Source of the DNA: Falsiroseomonas sp050563525
GTDB taxonomy: Bacteria; Pseudomonadota; Alphaproteobacteria; Acetobacterales; Acetobacteraceae
DNA: 64,000 bases
Reading direction: 5' to 3'
NCBI RefSeq assembly: GCF_050563525.1
Contig: NZ_JBNXUN010000007.1
Span: forward strand, 124,001-188,000
Positions 15,541-25,112 of this stretch are shown here, piece after piece. The notes under the pieces are model-generated. The model was not told the DNA's origin. It did no database searches and worked only from the letters and a program-made list of their open reading frames with translations. The stretch's first letter is position 1. Each line of letters begins with the position of its first letter. The position numbers and the translations under genes were made by a program.

Positions 15541-16974
15541 TCAGACGTGTGCCGGACCGGCGAGGCCGGCGGCTTGTTGTGGACGTGACGCACCGCGATT
15601 ACGGACCAGGGGCCCGACCACGGCGAGGGTGACGAACAACAGGGCGATCTCGATCAGGTAGATGCTGACATAGCCAGTGGCCGCGAGGGCCAGCCCCTCC
15701 CCCAGCGCGCCCGATGTCGCGAGAGAGGACATCACGTCCCGCAGCACGCCGCCCAGCGCGATCGCACAGCCCGCGGCCGTCGCCTGCACCGCGCCCCAGA
15801 CGCCGAGCGCAAGGCCCACCTGGTCCGCGGGCGCCGCGCGCATGCAAGCGGTCAGCGTCGCGTGACCGAACAGTCCGGCCCCGAAGCCAATCAGCGCCAC
15901 GCCGCCGCCGAACACCGCGCCACTGCCGAAGGCGCCCGAGAAGATGATGACGGTGAAGCCGGCGATGCCGACCAGCGCGCCATGGCCCGCGACCTGATGC
16001 GAATCGGCACCCTGGCCGAGCCGCTGCGCCGCGCGCAGGAAGCCGATGACCGCGCCGCCCGCCAGCAGCGCCGAAAGCGCCGTGGTGGCACCGACCGAGA
16101 GCCCCAAGATCTGCCCGCCATAGGGCTCCAGCAGCACGTCCTGCATGGTGAAGCCCGCGGTGCCAATGCCGGCGCCGAGCAGCCGACGGTTCCACGGGCC
16201 GGATTTGCGCAGCGCGCGGAAGGCCTCGAGGAATGTCGGCTCCGGCTCGCCAGTGCGAGCGGTGCGGGAGGGATCGCGCACTTCCTGCTGCCAGGCCGCG
16301 ACCAGGTTCAGCACCAGCGTCAGCGCGGCGGCACCCTGCACCACCTGGATCAGCCGCAGCTGCGAGAAATCCGCCAGCAGCGCGCCGAACACCAGCGCCG
16401 ACAGCACCATACCGACAAGCTGCATCGCCGACAGCATAGCGACGACGTTTGGCTGCTGGTCGCGCGGCGTAAGGTCCGTCGCCAGCGCCAGGCCCACGGT
16501 CTGCACCATGTGCATGCCGAAGCCGGTCATCAGGAAGGCGATGGCCGCGGCCAACTGCCCGGCCCAGGGCTCCGCCCAGGTATCGCCGGACAACACGAGC
16601 AGCGCGAAGGGCATCATCGCCAGGCCGCCGAACTGGATGATGGTGCCGAGCCACAGATAGGGCACGCGCTTCCAGCCGAGAACTGATTTGTAGGTATCCG
16701 ACTTGAAGCCGATCAGCGCCCGCGCCGGCGCGAAGACCAGCGGCAGCGCGACCATGGAAGCAACCAGCCAGGCCGGCACATGAAGTTCCACGATCATCAC
16801 GCGGTTCAGCGTTCCGACCAGCAGCACCGCCGCCATGCCGCATGAAATCTGGAACAACGACAGCCGCAGCAGCCGCGACATCGGCAGGCGATCCGAAGTG
16901 GCGTTGGCAAAGGGCAGCAGATGCGGCCCCACGCCCTGCCACAGTCGGATGATCCGGCCGGGTCGCTTCGTCAT
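15541..16974 (-). CDS. lhaA: Light-harvesting 1 assembly protein LhaA (PucC family)
   Basis: LhaA is a major-facilitator-like protein of the BCD/PucC family that helps insert bacteriochlorophyll into LH1. The 477-residue protein has about 12 hydrophobic segments, with QISCGMAAVLLVGTLNRVMI, ALIGFKSDTYKSVLGWKRVP, and MQDVLLEPYGGQILGLSVG as family hallmarks. The start MTKRPG at 16974 overlaps the bchM stop (ATGA). It is placed between bchM and puhA as in most proteobacterial PGCs. Confidence 0.94.
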   Translation of the reverse strand: MTKRPGRIIRLWQGVGPHLLPFANATSDRLPMSRLLRLSLFQISCGMAAVLLVGTLNRVMIVELHVPAWLVASMVALPLVFAPARALIGFKSDTYKSVLGWKRVPYLWLGTIIQFGGLAMMPFALLVLSGDTWAEPWAGQLAAAIAFLMTGFGMHMVQTVGLALATDLTPRDQQPNVVAMLSAMQLVGMVLSALVFGALLADFSQLRLIQVVQGAAALTLVLNLVAAWQQEVRDPSRTARTGEPEPTFLEAFRALRKSGPWNRRLLGAGIGTAGFTMQDVLLEPYGGQILGLSVGATTALSALLAGGAVIGFLRAAQRLGQGADSHQVAGHGALVGIAGFTVIIFSGAFGSGAVFGGGVALIGFGAGLFGHATLTACMRAAPADQVGLALGVWGAVQATAAGCAIALGGVLRDVMSSLATSGALGEGLALAATGYVSIYLIEIALLFVTLAVVGPLVRNRGASRPQQAAGLAGPAHV

Positions 16975-17672
16975 CGCCGCACCAGTTCCAGCGCCTGGGA
17001 GGTATAGAAGCCGCTGGCCACGCGATGCGTGCGCACCGGATGCCAGCCGGCCATTGTCGGATGGCCAGACACCAGCCGACGCAGCGTCGCCTCCGCCACC
17101 GGCACGATCGCCGGGGAGCGATCGCCGCGCGGCACCAGGCGACCGACCGTCAGGAACGCCATCAGGAAGGCGCTGCGCGGCGCGAAGGTGAACAGGATGC
17201 TCTTCTCCGTCCGCCCGGCCAGCCCATCCAGCGCGCGCAGCACGTCGGCCGGCTTGTAGTGGATCAGGCAATCCATCCCGACCACATGATCGAAGCGGCC
17301 AAAGGCAGGGTCCAGCATGTCGCCGACATGGAAGCTGACATGGCCGGCACCGTGCTGGCCCGCGGCGCGTTCCTGCCCCAGCGCGACCAGGGTCGGCGAG
17401 ATATCGACAGCCACCACCTCCGCCCCACGGCGCGCCGCTTCAACGGCCAGCGCGCCGGTGCCGCAGCCGGCATCCAGCACGCGCTTGCCGCGCAGGTCCG
17501 GCGGCAGCCAGGACAGCAACTGCCTGCGCATCGCATCGCGCCCGGCGCGGACGGTGGCGCGGATGCCGCTGACTGGCGCATCGGAGGTCAGGCGTTCCCA
17601 GGCCTTGACGGCAGTGCGGTCGAAATAGGTTTCCAGCTCGCCGCGGCGGGCCTGGTAGCTGGCGCTGGTCAT
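16971..17672 (-). CDS. bchM: Mg-protoporphyrin IX methyltransferase BchM
   Basis: Methylates the C13 propionate of Mg-protoporphyrin IX with S-adenosylmethionine, making the AcsF substrate. The 233-residue protein has the SAM motif VLDAGCGTGALAVEAARRGA, then VAVDISPTLVALGQ and VGMDCLIHYKPADVL. An ATG at 17672 overlaps the bchL stop (ATGA) and is preferred over a TTG one codon upstream. Confidence 0.95.
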   Translation of the reverse strand: MTSASYQARRGELETYFDRTAVKAWERLTSDAPVSGIRATVRAGRDAMRRQLLSWLPPDLRGKRVLDAGCGTGALAVEAARRGAEVVAVDISPTLVALGQERAAGQHGAGHVSFHVGDMLDPAFGRFDHVVGMDCLIHYKPADVLRALDGLAGRTEKSILFTFAPRSAFLMAFLTVGRLVPRGDRSPAIVPVAEATLRRLVSGHPTMAGWHPVRTHRVASGFYTSQALELVRR

Positions 17673-18574
17673 CAATCGTACCCCAGCAGGTCGAAGATCT
17701 CACGGTCCTTCAGCGGCGTCGCTTCCAGTGGCGTGACGCCGGCGAGCAGGCCTGCCGCGAGGCGCAGGTAATCGTTGCAGACGCCCTCGACCTCCGGTGA
17801 CTGCTCCATGTCGAACAACGTCGCCTTCTTCAGACGCGACCGGCGGATGACATCGAGGTCCGGCAGGTGCGCCAGCATCTTCATGCCGGTCGCATCGTTG
17901 TACTTCTGGATCTGGTCGGTGTCCTTGGAGCGGTTGACGATCACGCCGCCCAGCCGCACGCCGTAGTTCTGCGACTTCGCCTTGATGGCGGCGACGATCC
18001 GGTTCATCGCGAAGATGCTGTCGAAGTCATTTGCCGCGACGATCACGCCACGATCCGCATGCAGTAGCGGCGCCGCGAAACCGCCGCAGACCACGTCGCC
18101 GAGCACGTCGAAGATCACAATGTCCGTGTCCTCCAGCAGGTGATGCTCCTTCAGCAGCTTCACCGTCTGGCCCACCACGTAGCCACCGCAGCCGGTGCCG
18201 GCCGGCGGGCCACCGGCTTCGACGCACATCACCCCGTGGCGACCCTCGACCACGAAATCCTCGGCGCGCAGCTCCTCGGAATGGAAGCCGACGCCGTCGA
18301 GCACGTCGATCACTGTCGGGATCATCCGGCCGGTCAGCGTGAAGGTGCTGTCGTGCTTCGGGTCGCAGCCAATCTGCAGCACGCGCTTGCCCAGCTTGGC
18401 GAAGGCGACAGACAGGTTGGAGGATGTGGTGCTCTTGCCGATGCCGCCCTTGCCATACACCGCGAAGACCTTGGCGCCGTCGATCTTCAGCGGGTCCGGC
18501 ATATGCACCTGCACGCTGCCATCTCCATCGCCGATGAGACGTTCGTCGGGGCGCGGTCGCACGATCACGGTCAT
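17672..18574 (-). CDS. bchL: Light-independent protochlorophyllide reductase iron protein BchL
   Basis: BchL is the NifH-like ATP-driven electron donor to BchNB, which reduces ring D of protochlorophyllide in the dark. The 300-residue protein has the P-loop YGKGGIGKSTTSSNL, GCDPKHDSTFTLTG, and the 4Fe-4S ligands in PPAGTGCGGYVVG and VLGDVVCGGFAAP. It starts 4 nt before the end of bchH. Its Fe-S cluster is oxygen-sensitive, so the enzyme must be protected or used at low oxygen while AcsF needs O2. Confidence 0.97.
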   Translation of the reverse strand: MTVIVRPRPDERLIGDGDGSVQVHMPDPLKIDGAKVFAVYGKGGIGKSTTSSNLSVAFAKLGKRVLQIGCDPKHDSTFTLTGRMIPTVIDVLDGVGFHSEELRAEDFVVEGRHGVMCVEAGGPPAGTGCGGYVVGQTVKLLKEHHLLEDTDIVIFDVLGDVVCGGFAAPLLHADRGVIVAANDFDSIFAMNRIVAAIKAKSQNYGVRLGGVIVNRSKDTDQIQKYNDATGMKMLAHLPDLDVIRRSRLKKATLFDMEQSPEVEGVCNDYLRLAAGLLAGVTPLEATPLKDREIFDLLGYD

Positions 18575-21500
18575 GCCGCCATCTCCTCGGTGATGCCTTC
18601 GAGCCGGTCCTCGAGCTCCTCGCCCGCGCGTCGTAGCGCGGCCAGGGTCTCGGCATCCGGCTGCCAGTATTGCCGCTCCTGCGCCTCGATCAGCCGGTTG
18701 GCGATCTTCGCGGAAGCGGTGGGGTTCAAGGCCGCGAGGCGCGCGCGCATCGCGGGGTCGAGCATGTAGGTCTCAGCCAGGTTCTGGTAGATCCACGGTG
18801 CCACTTGGCCGGTTGTCGCCGACCAGCCCATGGTGTTGGTGACCTGCGCCTCGATCTGCCGCACACCCTCGTAGCCATGCGCCAGCAGCGGTTCGAACCA
18901 TTTGGGGTTCAGTGCCCGCGTCCGGGTCTCCAACGCCACTTGTTCGGCGACGCTACGGATGGTGCCTTCACCACGGGTCTGGTCGCCGACATAGACACTG
19001 GCTTCCTGGCCACCCCGCGCACGCCGCACTGCGCGGCTCATGCCGCCGAGCGTGTCGAAGTACTGGTCGATCGTCGTCAGCCCGACCTCGACGCTGTCGA
19101 CGTTCTGGTAGGTGACGTCGACGCTGCCGAGCAGCTGCGTCAGCACCTGGTCCTGCCGCGCCGCCTTGCCGTCCACGCCGTAGGCAAAGCCCTTACGCTT
19201 GACATAGGCGTCGGCGAGTTCGTCCTCATCCGTCCACAGCCCTGCGTCGAGGATCTGGTTGACATTGGTGCCATAGGCGCCGTCCGCATTGCCGAACACC
19301 CGCAGCGCGGCCTGCGCCATCTCGCCGCCATGCTGTGCCAGGTGGGCCAGCGCGTGCTTGCGGATGTAGTTCTGCTCGATCGGCTCCTCGGCACTTGCCG
19401 CCAGCAGGGCGGCCTCCGCCAACAGCTTTGTCTGCAAGGGAAGCAGATCGCGAAAGATGCCGGACAACGTCACCATGACGTCGACGCGCGGCCGGCCCAG
19501 CACGTCCAGCGGCACCAGCTTCGCGCCGGTCAGGCGGCCGTAGCTGTCGTGGCGCGGCTCGGCGCCCATCAGCCACAGCGCCTGGGCGATCGGGCCGCCC
19601 TCCGTCTTCAGGTTGTCGGTGCCCCACAGCACGATCGCCACTGTCTCCGGCAGCCCCTTGCCGTCCGCCGCGTGGCGCGCCAGCAGCCGGTCCGCCTGCC
19701 GGGCGCCGTCCTTGACGGCGAAGGCGGAGGGGATCTTGAAGGGGTCGAAGCCGTGCAGGTTACGGCCGGTCGGCAGCACATCCGTGGTGCGCAGCAGGTC
19801 GCCACCAGGCGCTGGGCGCGTGTAGCCGCCATCGAGCGCGTGCAGGATGGCCGGTAGCTCGTGCTCGGTCGCCAGAAGCTCGTCGAGCCGTGCGAACTCC
19901 GCGGCGTCGGCCACGCCGGCGGCCTCCAGCATGTCGCGGCGCTGCGCCGCATCCGGCACCTCGCCCACCACATGCAGGCCGTGCGGAATCAACGTGTATT
20001 CCAACTCAAGCAGCTCGTTGCCAAGCTTCTGGATGACGGCAGGCGCCTCGGCTTCGGTCCAGGCCGGCTCGGCCGGCGTCAGGTCGACCGCGGCGGCCTG
20101 CGCCTGCACCAGTTCGGCCAGGGAGGCGCGTACCGTCGCGTCGCACTCCGGCTCCAGCGCGCGCCAGCGATCCAGCGTCGCCTTCAGGTCCAGCAGGCCG
20201 CGGTACAGCCCGGCGCTGGTCACCGGCGGCGTCAGGTAGCTGATGAGGGAGGCGCCGGCGCGCCGCTTCGCCAGCATGCCCTCGGACGGATTGTTCGAGG
20301 CGTACAGGTACAGGTTTGGCAGGTCGCCGATCAGCCGGTCCGGCCAGCACTCGGCGGAAAGCCCGGCCTGCTTGCCCGGCATGAACTCCAGTGCGCCGTG
20401 GGTGCCGAAATGCAGCACGGCGTGGGCGCCGAAATCTTCCCGGATCCAGCGGTAGAAGGCGCTGAATGCGTGCGTTGGCGCGAAGCCGCGCTCGAACAGC
20501 AGGCGCATCGGGTCGCCCTCGTAGCCAAAGCCGGGCTGCACCCCGATGAAGACATTTCCGAATTGCGCGCCCAGTACGAAGATGCTGGCGCCATCGGACT
20601 GCGCGCGGCCGGGCGCCGGGCCCCAGGTGCGCTCGATTTCGGACAGGTGCACTTCGCGCCGCACATGGTCGTCGGCCGGGATGCGCGCCGCGACGTTGGC
20701 AATGGCGCCGAAGGTCTGGGCGTTGCCCTCCGTGATCGCACGTCGCAGCGTCTCCACGTCGGTGGGGACCTCCACCGTGTAGCCAGCATCGCGCATCGCC
20801 CGCAGCGTGTTGAACAGCGACTGGAACACGGACAGGTACGCGGCGGTCCCGGTGTTGCCGGCATTCGGCGGGAAGTTGAAGACCACGGCCGCCACCTTGC
20901 GTTCCGCTCGCGTCGCACGCCGCAGCGCAACCAGCTTGGCGACCCGCGCGGCCAGCGTCGTAGCGCGTTCGGTGTAGGACACCATGTCGCGGCCGCAGGT
21001 GACGCCATCGCAGCCGGGGCAGCGCACGCCAGTGGAGGAAGCGCCACAGCGGCCGCCGAAGGTCATCGGCAGAATGCCGCCATCGAGCTCCGGGATCGCC
21101 ACCATCATCGTGGCTTCCACGGGCAGCAGGCCGCGCGGGTCTGCCTGCCACTGCCGCATGGTCTGGAATTCCAGCGGGTGCGCGGAGATGTAGGGCACGT
21201 CGAGCGTGGCCAGCGTTTGTTCCGCCGCGCGCGCATCGTTGTAGGCCGGGCCACCGACCAGGGAGAAGCCGGTCAGGGACACGACGGCGTCCACGGTGGT
21301 GATGCCCTCGCGCCGGAAATAGGCGTCGATGGCGGGGCGATTGTCGAGGCCGCTGGCGAAGGCCGGCACCACGTTCAGGCCGCGCGCCTCGAGCGCGTTG
21401 ATGACGCCGTCATAATGCGCCGCGTTGCCGGCCAGCACGTAGGACCGCATGATCAGCAGTCCCACCGTGCCGCTGCGCCCACGGCCCGGCAGATTGGCGA

Positions 21501-22209
21501 CGCGATCCGTCACCTGGCCCGGAATGCGCGGATGATACAGCCCGACCTCGGGGTATTCGATGGGCGGCGCCACCTTCAGCGTGCCGACCAACGCGCGGCG
21601 CGGCCCGGCCGCGTAGCGGTTCACGAGCAGGCGCACCAGATTGGCCAGGTTCGCCTGGCTGCCGGCGAGCCAGTATTGCAGCGCCAGGAAATACACGCGC
21701 ACATCCTGCGCGGTGCCGGGGATGAAGCGCAGCAGCTTCGGCAGCTCCCGCAGCATCTTCATCTGGCCCTTGCCGGAAGATGCTGCGCCGGACTTCTTCG
21801 AGCCACGCAGGCGCTTCAGCAGGCCCATGACGCCGCGGGCCTCGGCGCCCATGTCGAAACGGCCGATGCGGGTCAGCTTCATGACCTCGCCGGCGGACAT
21901 GCAGCACACCATCGCATCGCAGGCATCGCGCCGCGCCCGCAGCGCCGGCAGCACCAGGTTGATGTGGTCTTCCAGGAACAGCATGGTCGCGATGACGATG
22001 TCGCCTCGGGCGATGTCGGTGTTGCAGGCCTTCAGGGCCTCCGCATCCGTGCCCCATTCGTCGGCGGCGTGGATCGCCAGTTCCAGCCCGGGGATATCCT
22101 GCCGCAGCGCATCCCGCGCCTGCATCATGGCGCCGGCCAGGTGGCTGTCCATCGTCACCACGACGATACGGATCGTGGTCGCGGAAACCCAGTTCATACC
22201 CTCAGGCAT
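18571..22209 (-). CDS. bchH: Magnesium chelatase subunit H
   Basis: BchH binds protoporphyrin IX and is the site of Mg insertion; it also presents the product to BchM. The 1212-residue protein is the usual length. It has an N-terminal DUF3479-like region (RIVVVTMDSHLAGAMM) and the CobN/Mg-chelatase domain with VLHFGTHGALEFMPGKQ and YASNNPSEGMLAKRR. ATG at 22209 is used; a second Met four codons in (22197) is possible. It follows bchB by 33 nt and overlaps bchL by 4 nt. Confidence 0.97.
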   Translation of the reverse strand: MPEGMNWVSATTIRIVVVTMDSHLAGAMMQARDALRQDIPGLELAIHAADEWGTDAEALKACNTDIARGDIVIATMLFLEDHINLVLPALRARRDACDAMVCCMSAGEVMKLTRIGRFDMGAEARGVMGLLKRLRGSKKSGAASSGKGQMKMLRELPKLLRFIPGTAQDVRVYFLALQYWLAGSQANLANLVRLLVNRYAAGPRRALVGTLKVAPPIEYPEVGLYHPRIPGQVTDRVANLPGRGRSGTVGLLIMRSYVLAGNAAHYDGVINALEARGLNVVPAFASGLDNRPAIDAYFRREGITTVDAVVSLTGFSLVGGPAYNDARAAEQTLATLDVPYISAHPLEFQTMRQWQADPRGLLPVEATMMVAIPELDGGILPMTFGGRCGASSTGVRCPGCDGVTCGRDMVSYTERATTLAARVAKLVALRRATRAERKVAAVVFNFPPNAGNTGTAAYLSVFQSLFNTLRAMRDAGYTVEVPTDVETLRRAITEGNAQTFGAIANVAARIPADDHVRREVHLSEIERTWGPAPGRAQSDGASIFVLGAQFGNVFIGVQPGFGYEGDPMRLLFERGFAPTHAFSAFYRWIREDFGAHAVLHFGTHGALEFMPGKQAGLSAECWPDRLIGDLPNLYLYASNNPSEGMLAKRRAGASLISYLTPPVTSAGLYRGLLDLKATLDRWRALEPECDATVRASLAELVQAQAAAVDLTPAEPAWTEAEAPAVIQKLGNELLELEYTLIPHGLHVVGEVPDAAQRRDMLEAAGVADAAEFARLDELLATEHELPAILHALDGGYTRPAPGGDLLRTTDVLPTGRNLHGFDPFKIPSAFAVKDGARQADRLLARHAADGKGLPETVAIVLWGTDNLKTEGGPIAQALWLMGAEPRHDSYGRLTGAKLVPLDVLGRPRVDVMVTLSGIFRDLLPLQTKLLAEAALLAASAEEPIEQNYIRKHALAHLAQHGGEMAQAALRVFGNADGAYGTNVNQILDAGLWTDEDELADAYVKRKGFAYGVDGKAARQDQVLTQLLGSVDVTYQNVDSVEVGLTTIDQYFDTLGGMSRAVRRARGGQEASVYVGDQTRGEGTIRSVAEQVALETRTRALNPKWFEPLLAHGYEGVRQIEAQVTNTMGWSATTGQVAPWIYQNLAETYMLDPAMRARLAALNPTASAKIANRLIEAQERQYWQPDAETLAALRRAGEELEDRLEGITEEMAA

Positions 22210-22242
22210 GCGGCCCTCCGGTCCTGCGGCGAGAGGAATGCC

Positions 22243-23829
22243 TCACCGCGAGAAATGCGCCTTCGCGTCGTACAAGGTCTCGACCGTGATGGTGCCGATC
22301 CCCCGTTCCTGCGCGAAGCGTTCCGTGTTGCGCCGGGCCTTGCCGCGGACGAAGAAGGGAATTTTCTTCAGCTCCTTCTCGGCATCCAGGCCCCACGTCG
22401 AAATGAGGGCGCCCGCGGCGGAGTGGGGAGTCTCCGCCGCGGGCACGGGCATGGGCTGCGCGGCGGGCGCTGCCTCTCTGCCCGACTGTGACGGCGCGGC
22501 GTGTCCCAGGTGGGACGCCTGCGCGCCGTCGTGAAACTCGAAATCCTCGCGGAACATCCCAAGCAGATGTTCCTCCAGGCCCATCATCAGCGGATGGACC
22601 CAGGTGTCGAAGATCACGTTGGCGCCTTCGAGCCCCATCTGCGGGGAGAAGCGCGCCGGAAAATCCTGCACATGCACAGGCGCCGAGATCACCGCGCAGG
22701 GCACGCCAAGCCGCTTCGCCACATGGCGTTCCATCTGCGTGCCAAGCACGAGTTCCGGCTGCAAAGCCGCGATCTGCGCCTCGACCTCCAGGTAGTCGTC
22801 GGTGATCAGCGGCTCCACGCCATACAGCGCCGCGGCGGCCCGCACCTCGCGGCCGAATTCCCGCGAATAGCTGCCGAGGCCGACGACGGTGAAGCCGAGC
22901 TCCTGGTGCGCCACGCGCGCCGCGGCGATGGCGTGGGTCGCATCGCCGAAGATGAAGACACGCTTGCCGGTGAGGTAGGTGCTGTCGACGGAGCGCGAGT
23001 ACCACGGCAGGCGCAGCGCGCCTTCCGAAGTCGTCGCCGGCACACCGGCGAGTTGCGCCACTTCGCGGACGAAATCCCGCGTCGCGCCGACGCCGATCGG
23101 CACCACGGTGGTGCTCGGCTGCCCGAAGCTGCGCTTCAGCCAGGCGGCGGCGAGGCCGGCGGTCTCGGGATACAGCACCACGTTGAAATCGGCGTCGCCC
23201 AGCGTCGCGAGATCCGCCGGCGTCGCGCCCATCGGCGCGATGACGTTGACCTCGATGCCGAGCGCGGACAGCAGCCGCTCCACCTCCGGCACGTCGTCGC
23301 GATGGCGGAAGCCGAGCGCGGTCGGGCCGAGGATGTTGCAGCGCGGCACCGCGCCCTTGGCGCGCACCGTGCCGGGCTTCGGCACATGCGGCCCGGCGCA
23401 GGCCCTGACGAGCTGGTAGAAGGTTTCCGCCGCGCCCCAGTTTTCCTTGCGCTGATAGGCCGGCAGTTCCAGCGGCACGACCGGGATCGGCAGGCCGAGG
23501 GTCTTGGCGAGCCCGCCCGGATCATCCTGGATCAGCTCCGCCGTGCAGCTCGCGCCGACAAGCATCGCCTGCGGCCGAAAACGCTCATAGGCATCGAGCA
23601 CCGATTCGCGGAACAGGTTGGCGGTGTCGCCGCCCAGGTCGCGGGCCTGGAAGGTGGTGTAGGTGACGGGCGGGCGCTTGCTGCGGCGCTCGATCATGGT
23701 GAACAGCAGGTCGGCGTAGGTATCGCCCTGCGGCGCGTGCAGCACGTAGTGCACACCATCCATCGCGGTGGCGACGCGCATGGCGCCGATATGGGGGGGG
23801 CCTTCATAGGTCCAGAGCGCGAGCTGCAT
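22243..23829 (-). CDS. bchB: Light-independent protochlorophyllide reductase subunit B
   Basis: BchB forms with BchN the catalytic component of dark protochlorophyllide reductase. The ~528-residue protein begins MQLALWTYEGPPHIGAMR, an unmistakable BchB N-terminus, contains LVGASCTAELIQDDPGG, and ends with a C-terminal helical tail (VRGKARRNTERFAQERG) after a Gly/Ala/Pro linker. The start at 23829 is chosen from that conserved N-terminus, 5 nt after bchN. Confidence 0.96.
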   Translation of the reverse strand: MQLALWTYEGPPHIGAMRVATAMDGVHYVLHAPQGDTYADLLFTMIERRSKRPPVTYTTFQARDLGGDTANLFRESVLDAYERFRPQAMLVGASCTAELIQDDPGGLAKTLGLPIPVVPLELPAYQRKENWGAAETFYQLVRACAGPHVPKPGTVRAKGAVPRCNILGPTALGFRHRDDVPEVERLLSALGIEVNVIAPMGATPADLATLGDADFNVVLYPETAGLAAAWLKRSFGQPSTTVVPIGVGATRDFVREVAQLAGVPATTSEGALRLPWYSRSVDSTYLTGKRVFIFGDATHAIAAARVAHQELGFTVVGLGSYSREFGREVRAAAALYGVEPLITDDYLEVEAQIAALQPELVLGTQMERHVAKRLGVPCAVISAPVHVQDFPARFSPQMGLEGANVIFDTWVHPLMMGLEEHLLGMFREDFEFHDGAQASHLGHAAPSQSGREAAPAAQPMPVPAAETPHSAAGALISTWGLDAEKELKKIPFFVRGKARRNTERFAQERGIGTITVETLYDAKAHFSR

Positions 23830-23834
23830 GGCGG

Positions 23835-25112
23835 CTACACCGTCAGCTTCGCGTGGCGCAGCAGCGGGCGCGCGAACAGCTCGGCGAGATCCGCCGCCTG
23901 GTCGTAGCCCTGGATCGGCGTGAAGACGAGTTCGATCGCCCACTTCGTCGTCAGCCCCTCCGCCTCCAGCGGGTTGGCAAGGCCAAGGCCGCAGACCGTC
24001 AGGTCCGGCCGCAGCGCGCGGCAGCGATCGAGCTGCCGGTCCACATGCTGGCCCTCGGACAGCATCGTGCCGGCCGGCAGAAGCGCCAGTTCCTCCGCCA
24101 GGTGTTGGCGGTGCAGGTAGGGCGTGCCGACCTCGGTCAACTCCATGCCGAGTTCGCGCGACAGGAAGCGCGCCAGCGGAATTTCGAGCTGGCTGTCCGG
24201 GAAGAAGAAGATGCGCTTGCCGGCCAGCCTTTCGCGGATGCGCGACAGCGCCGCGGTGGCGCGGCTGGCGGCGCTGGCAGTGGCCTCCGCGATGCGCGCC
24301 GGCGGCGTGCCCCAGACCTCGGCGGCGGCGGTCAGCCAGGCCGTGGTGCCCTCCACGCCCAGCGGGAAGGGGGCGGCGATGCGGGTGGCGCCACGGGCTT
24401 CCAGCGCGCGGGCGGTGTCGCCCAGGAAGGGCTGCGCCAGCAGGAAGCGCGTGCCGGGGCCGACCGCCGGCAATTCGGAGGCACGACGAGACGGCAGGAA
24501 GCGCACCGGCCCAACGCCGAGGGCGGCGAAGATGCGAAGAAACTGGTCCTCCACCACCTCGGCCAGCGCGCCGACCACCAGCAGGGACCGGGCAGTGCCC
24601 GCCTCCGCCGGCATTTCCGGCACCAGGGAGGCGAGGCAGGCGTCCTCGCCCTGGGTGAAGGTCGTCTCGATGCCGCTGCCGCTGTAGTTCAGCACGCGGA
24701 CCTGCGGCATGAAGCGGCCGGACAGGCGCTGCGCGGCGCGGGACAGGTCCAGCTTGATGACCTCGGACGGGCAGGAGCCCACCAGGAACAGCAGCTTGAT
24801 GTCCGGGCGCCGTTCCAGCAGCCGCGTCACCACGCGGTCGAGTTCGGCATTGCAGTCAGCGAGGCCCGCCAGGTCGCGTTCATCGATGATGGCGGTGGCG
24901 AAGCGCGGCTCGGCGAAGATCATCACGCCGGCCGCGGATTGCAGCAGGTGGGCGCAGGTGCGGCTGCCGACGACCAGGAAGAAGGCGTCCTGGATCTTGC
25001 GGTGCAGCCAGACGATTCCGGTCAGGCCGCAGAACACCTCGCGCTGGCCGCGCTCCCGCAGCACGGGCGCGTCGCCGCAGCCGGTCACGGGAAGGGCGGC
25101 CGCGGCGCTCAT
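23835..25112 (-). CDS. bchN: Light-independent protochlorophyllide reductase subunit N
   Basis: BchN provides the catalytic-site half and shares the bridging 4Fe-4S cluster with BchB. The 425-residue protein has EVFCGLTGIVWLHRKIQDAF, SRTCAHLLQSAAGVMIFAEP and LFLVGSCPSEVIKLDLSRAA, with the three cysteines expected for the cluster. The ATG at 25112 overlaps the bchF stop by 4 nt; the frame upstream of it is inside bchF and not coding. Confidence 0.96.
   Translation of the reverse strand: MSAAAALPVTGCGDAPVLRERGQREVFCGLTGIVWLHRKIQDAFFLVVGSRTCAHLLQSAAGVMIFAEPRFATAIIDERDLAGLADCNAELDRVVTRLLERRPDIKLLFLVGSCPSEVIKLDLSRAAQRLSGRFMPQVRVLNYSGSGIETTFTQGEDACLASLVPEMPAEAGTARSLLVVGALAEVVEDQFLRIFAALGVGPVRFLPSRRASELPAVGPGTRFLLAQPFLGDTARALEARGATRIAAPFPLGVEGTTAWLTAAAEVWGTPPARIAEATASAASRATAALSRIRERLAGKRIFFFPDSQLEIPLARFLSRELGMELTEVGTPYLHRQHLAEELALLPAGTMLSEGQHVDRQLDRCRALRPDLTVCGLGLANPLEAEGLTTKWAIELVFTPIQGYDQAADLAELFARPLLRHAKLTV

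Noticed and set aside
19861..22491. 876-residue plus-strand open frame opposite bchH and bchB
   Set aside because: It lies antisense to clearly conserved bchH and bchB and its composition (His/Arg/Gln-rich) is what high-GC antisense frames produce.
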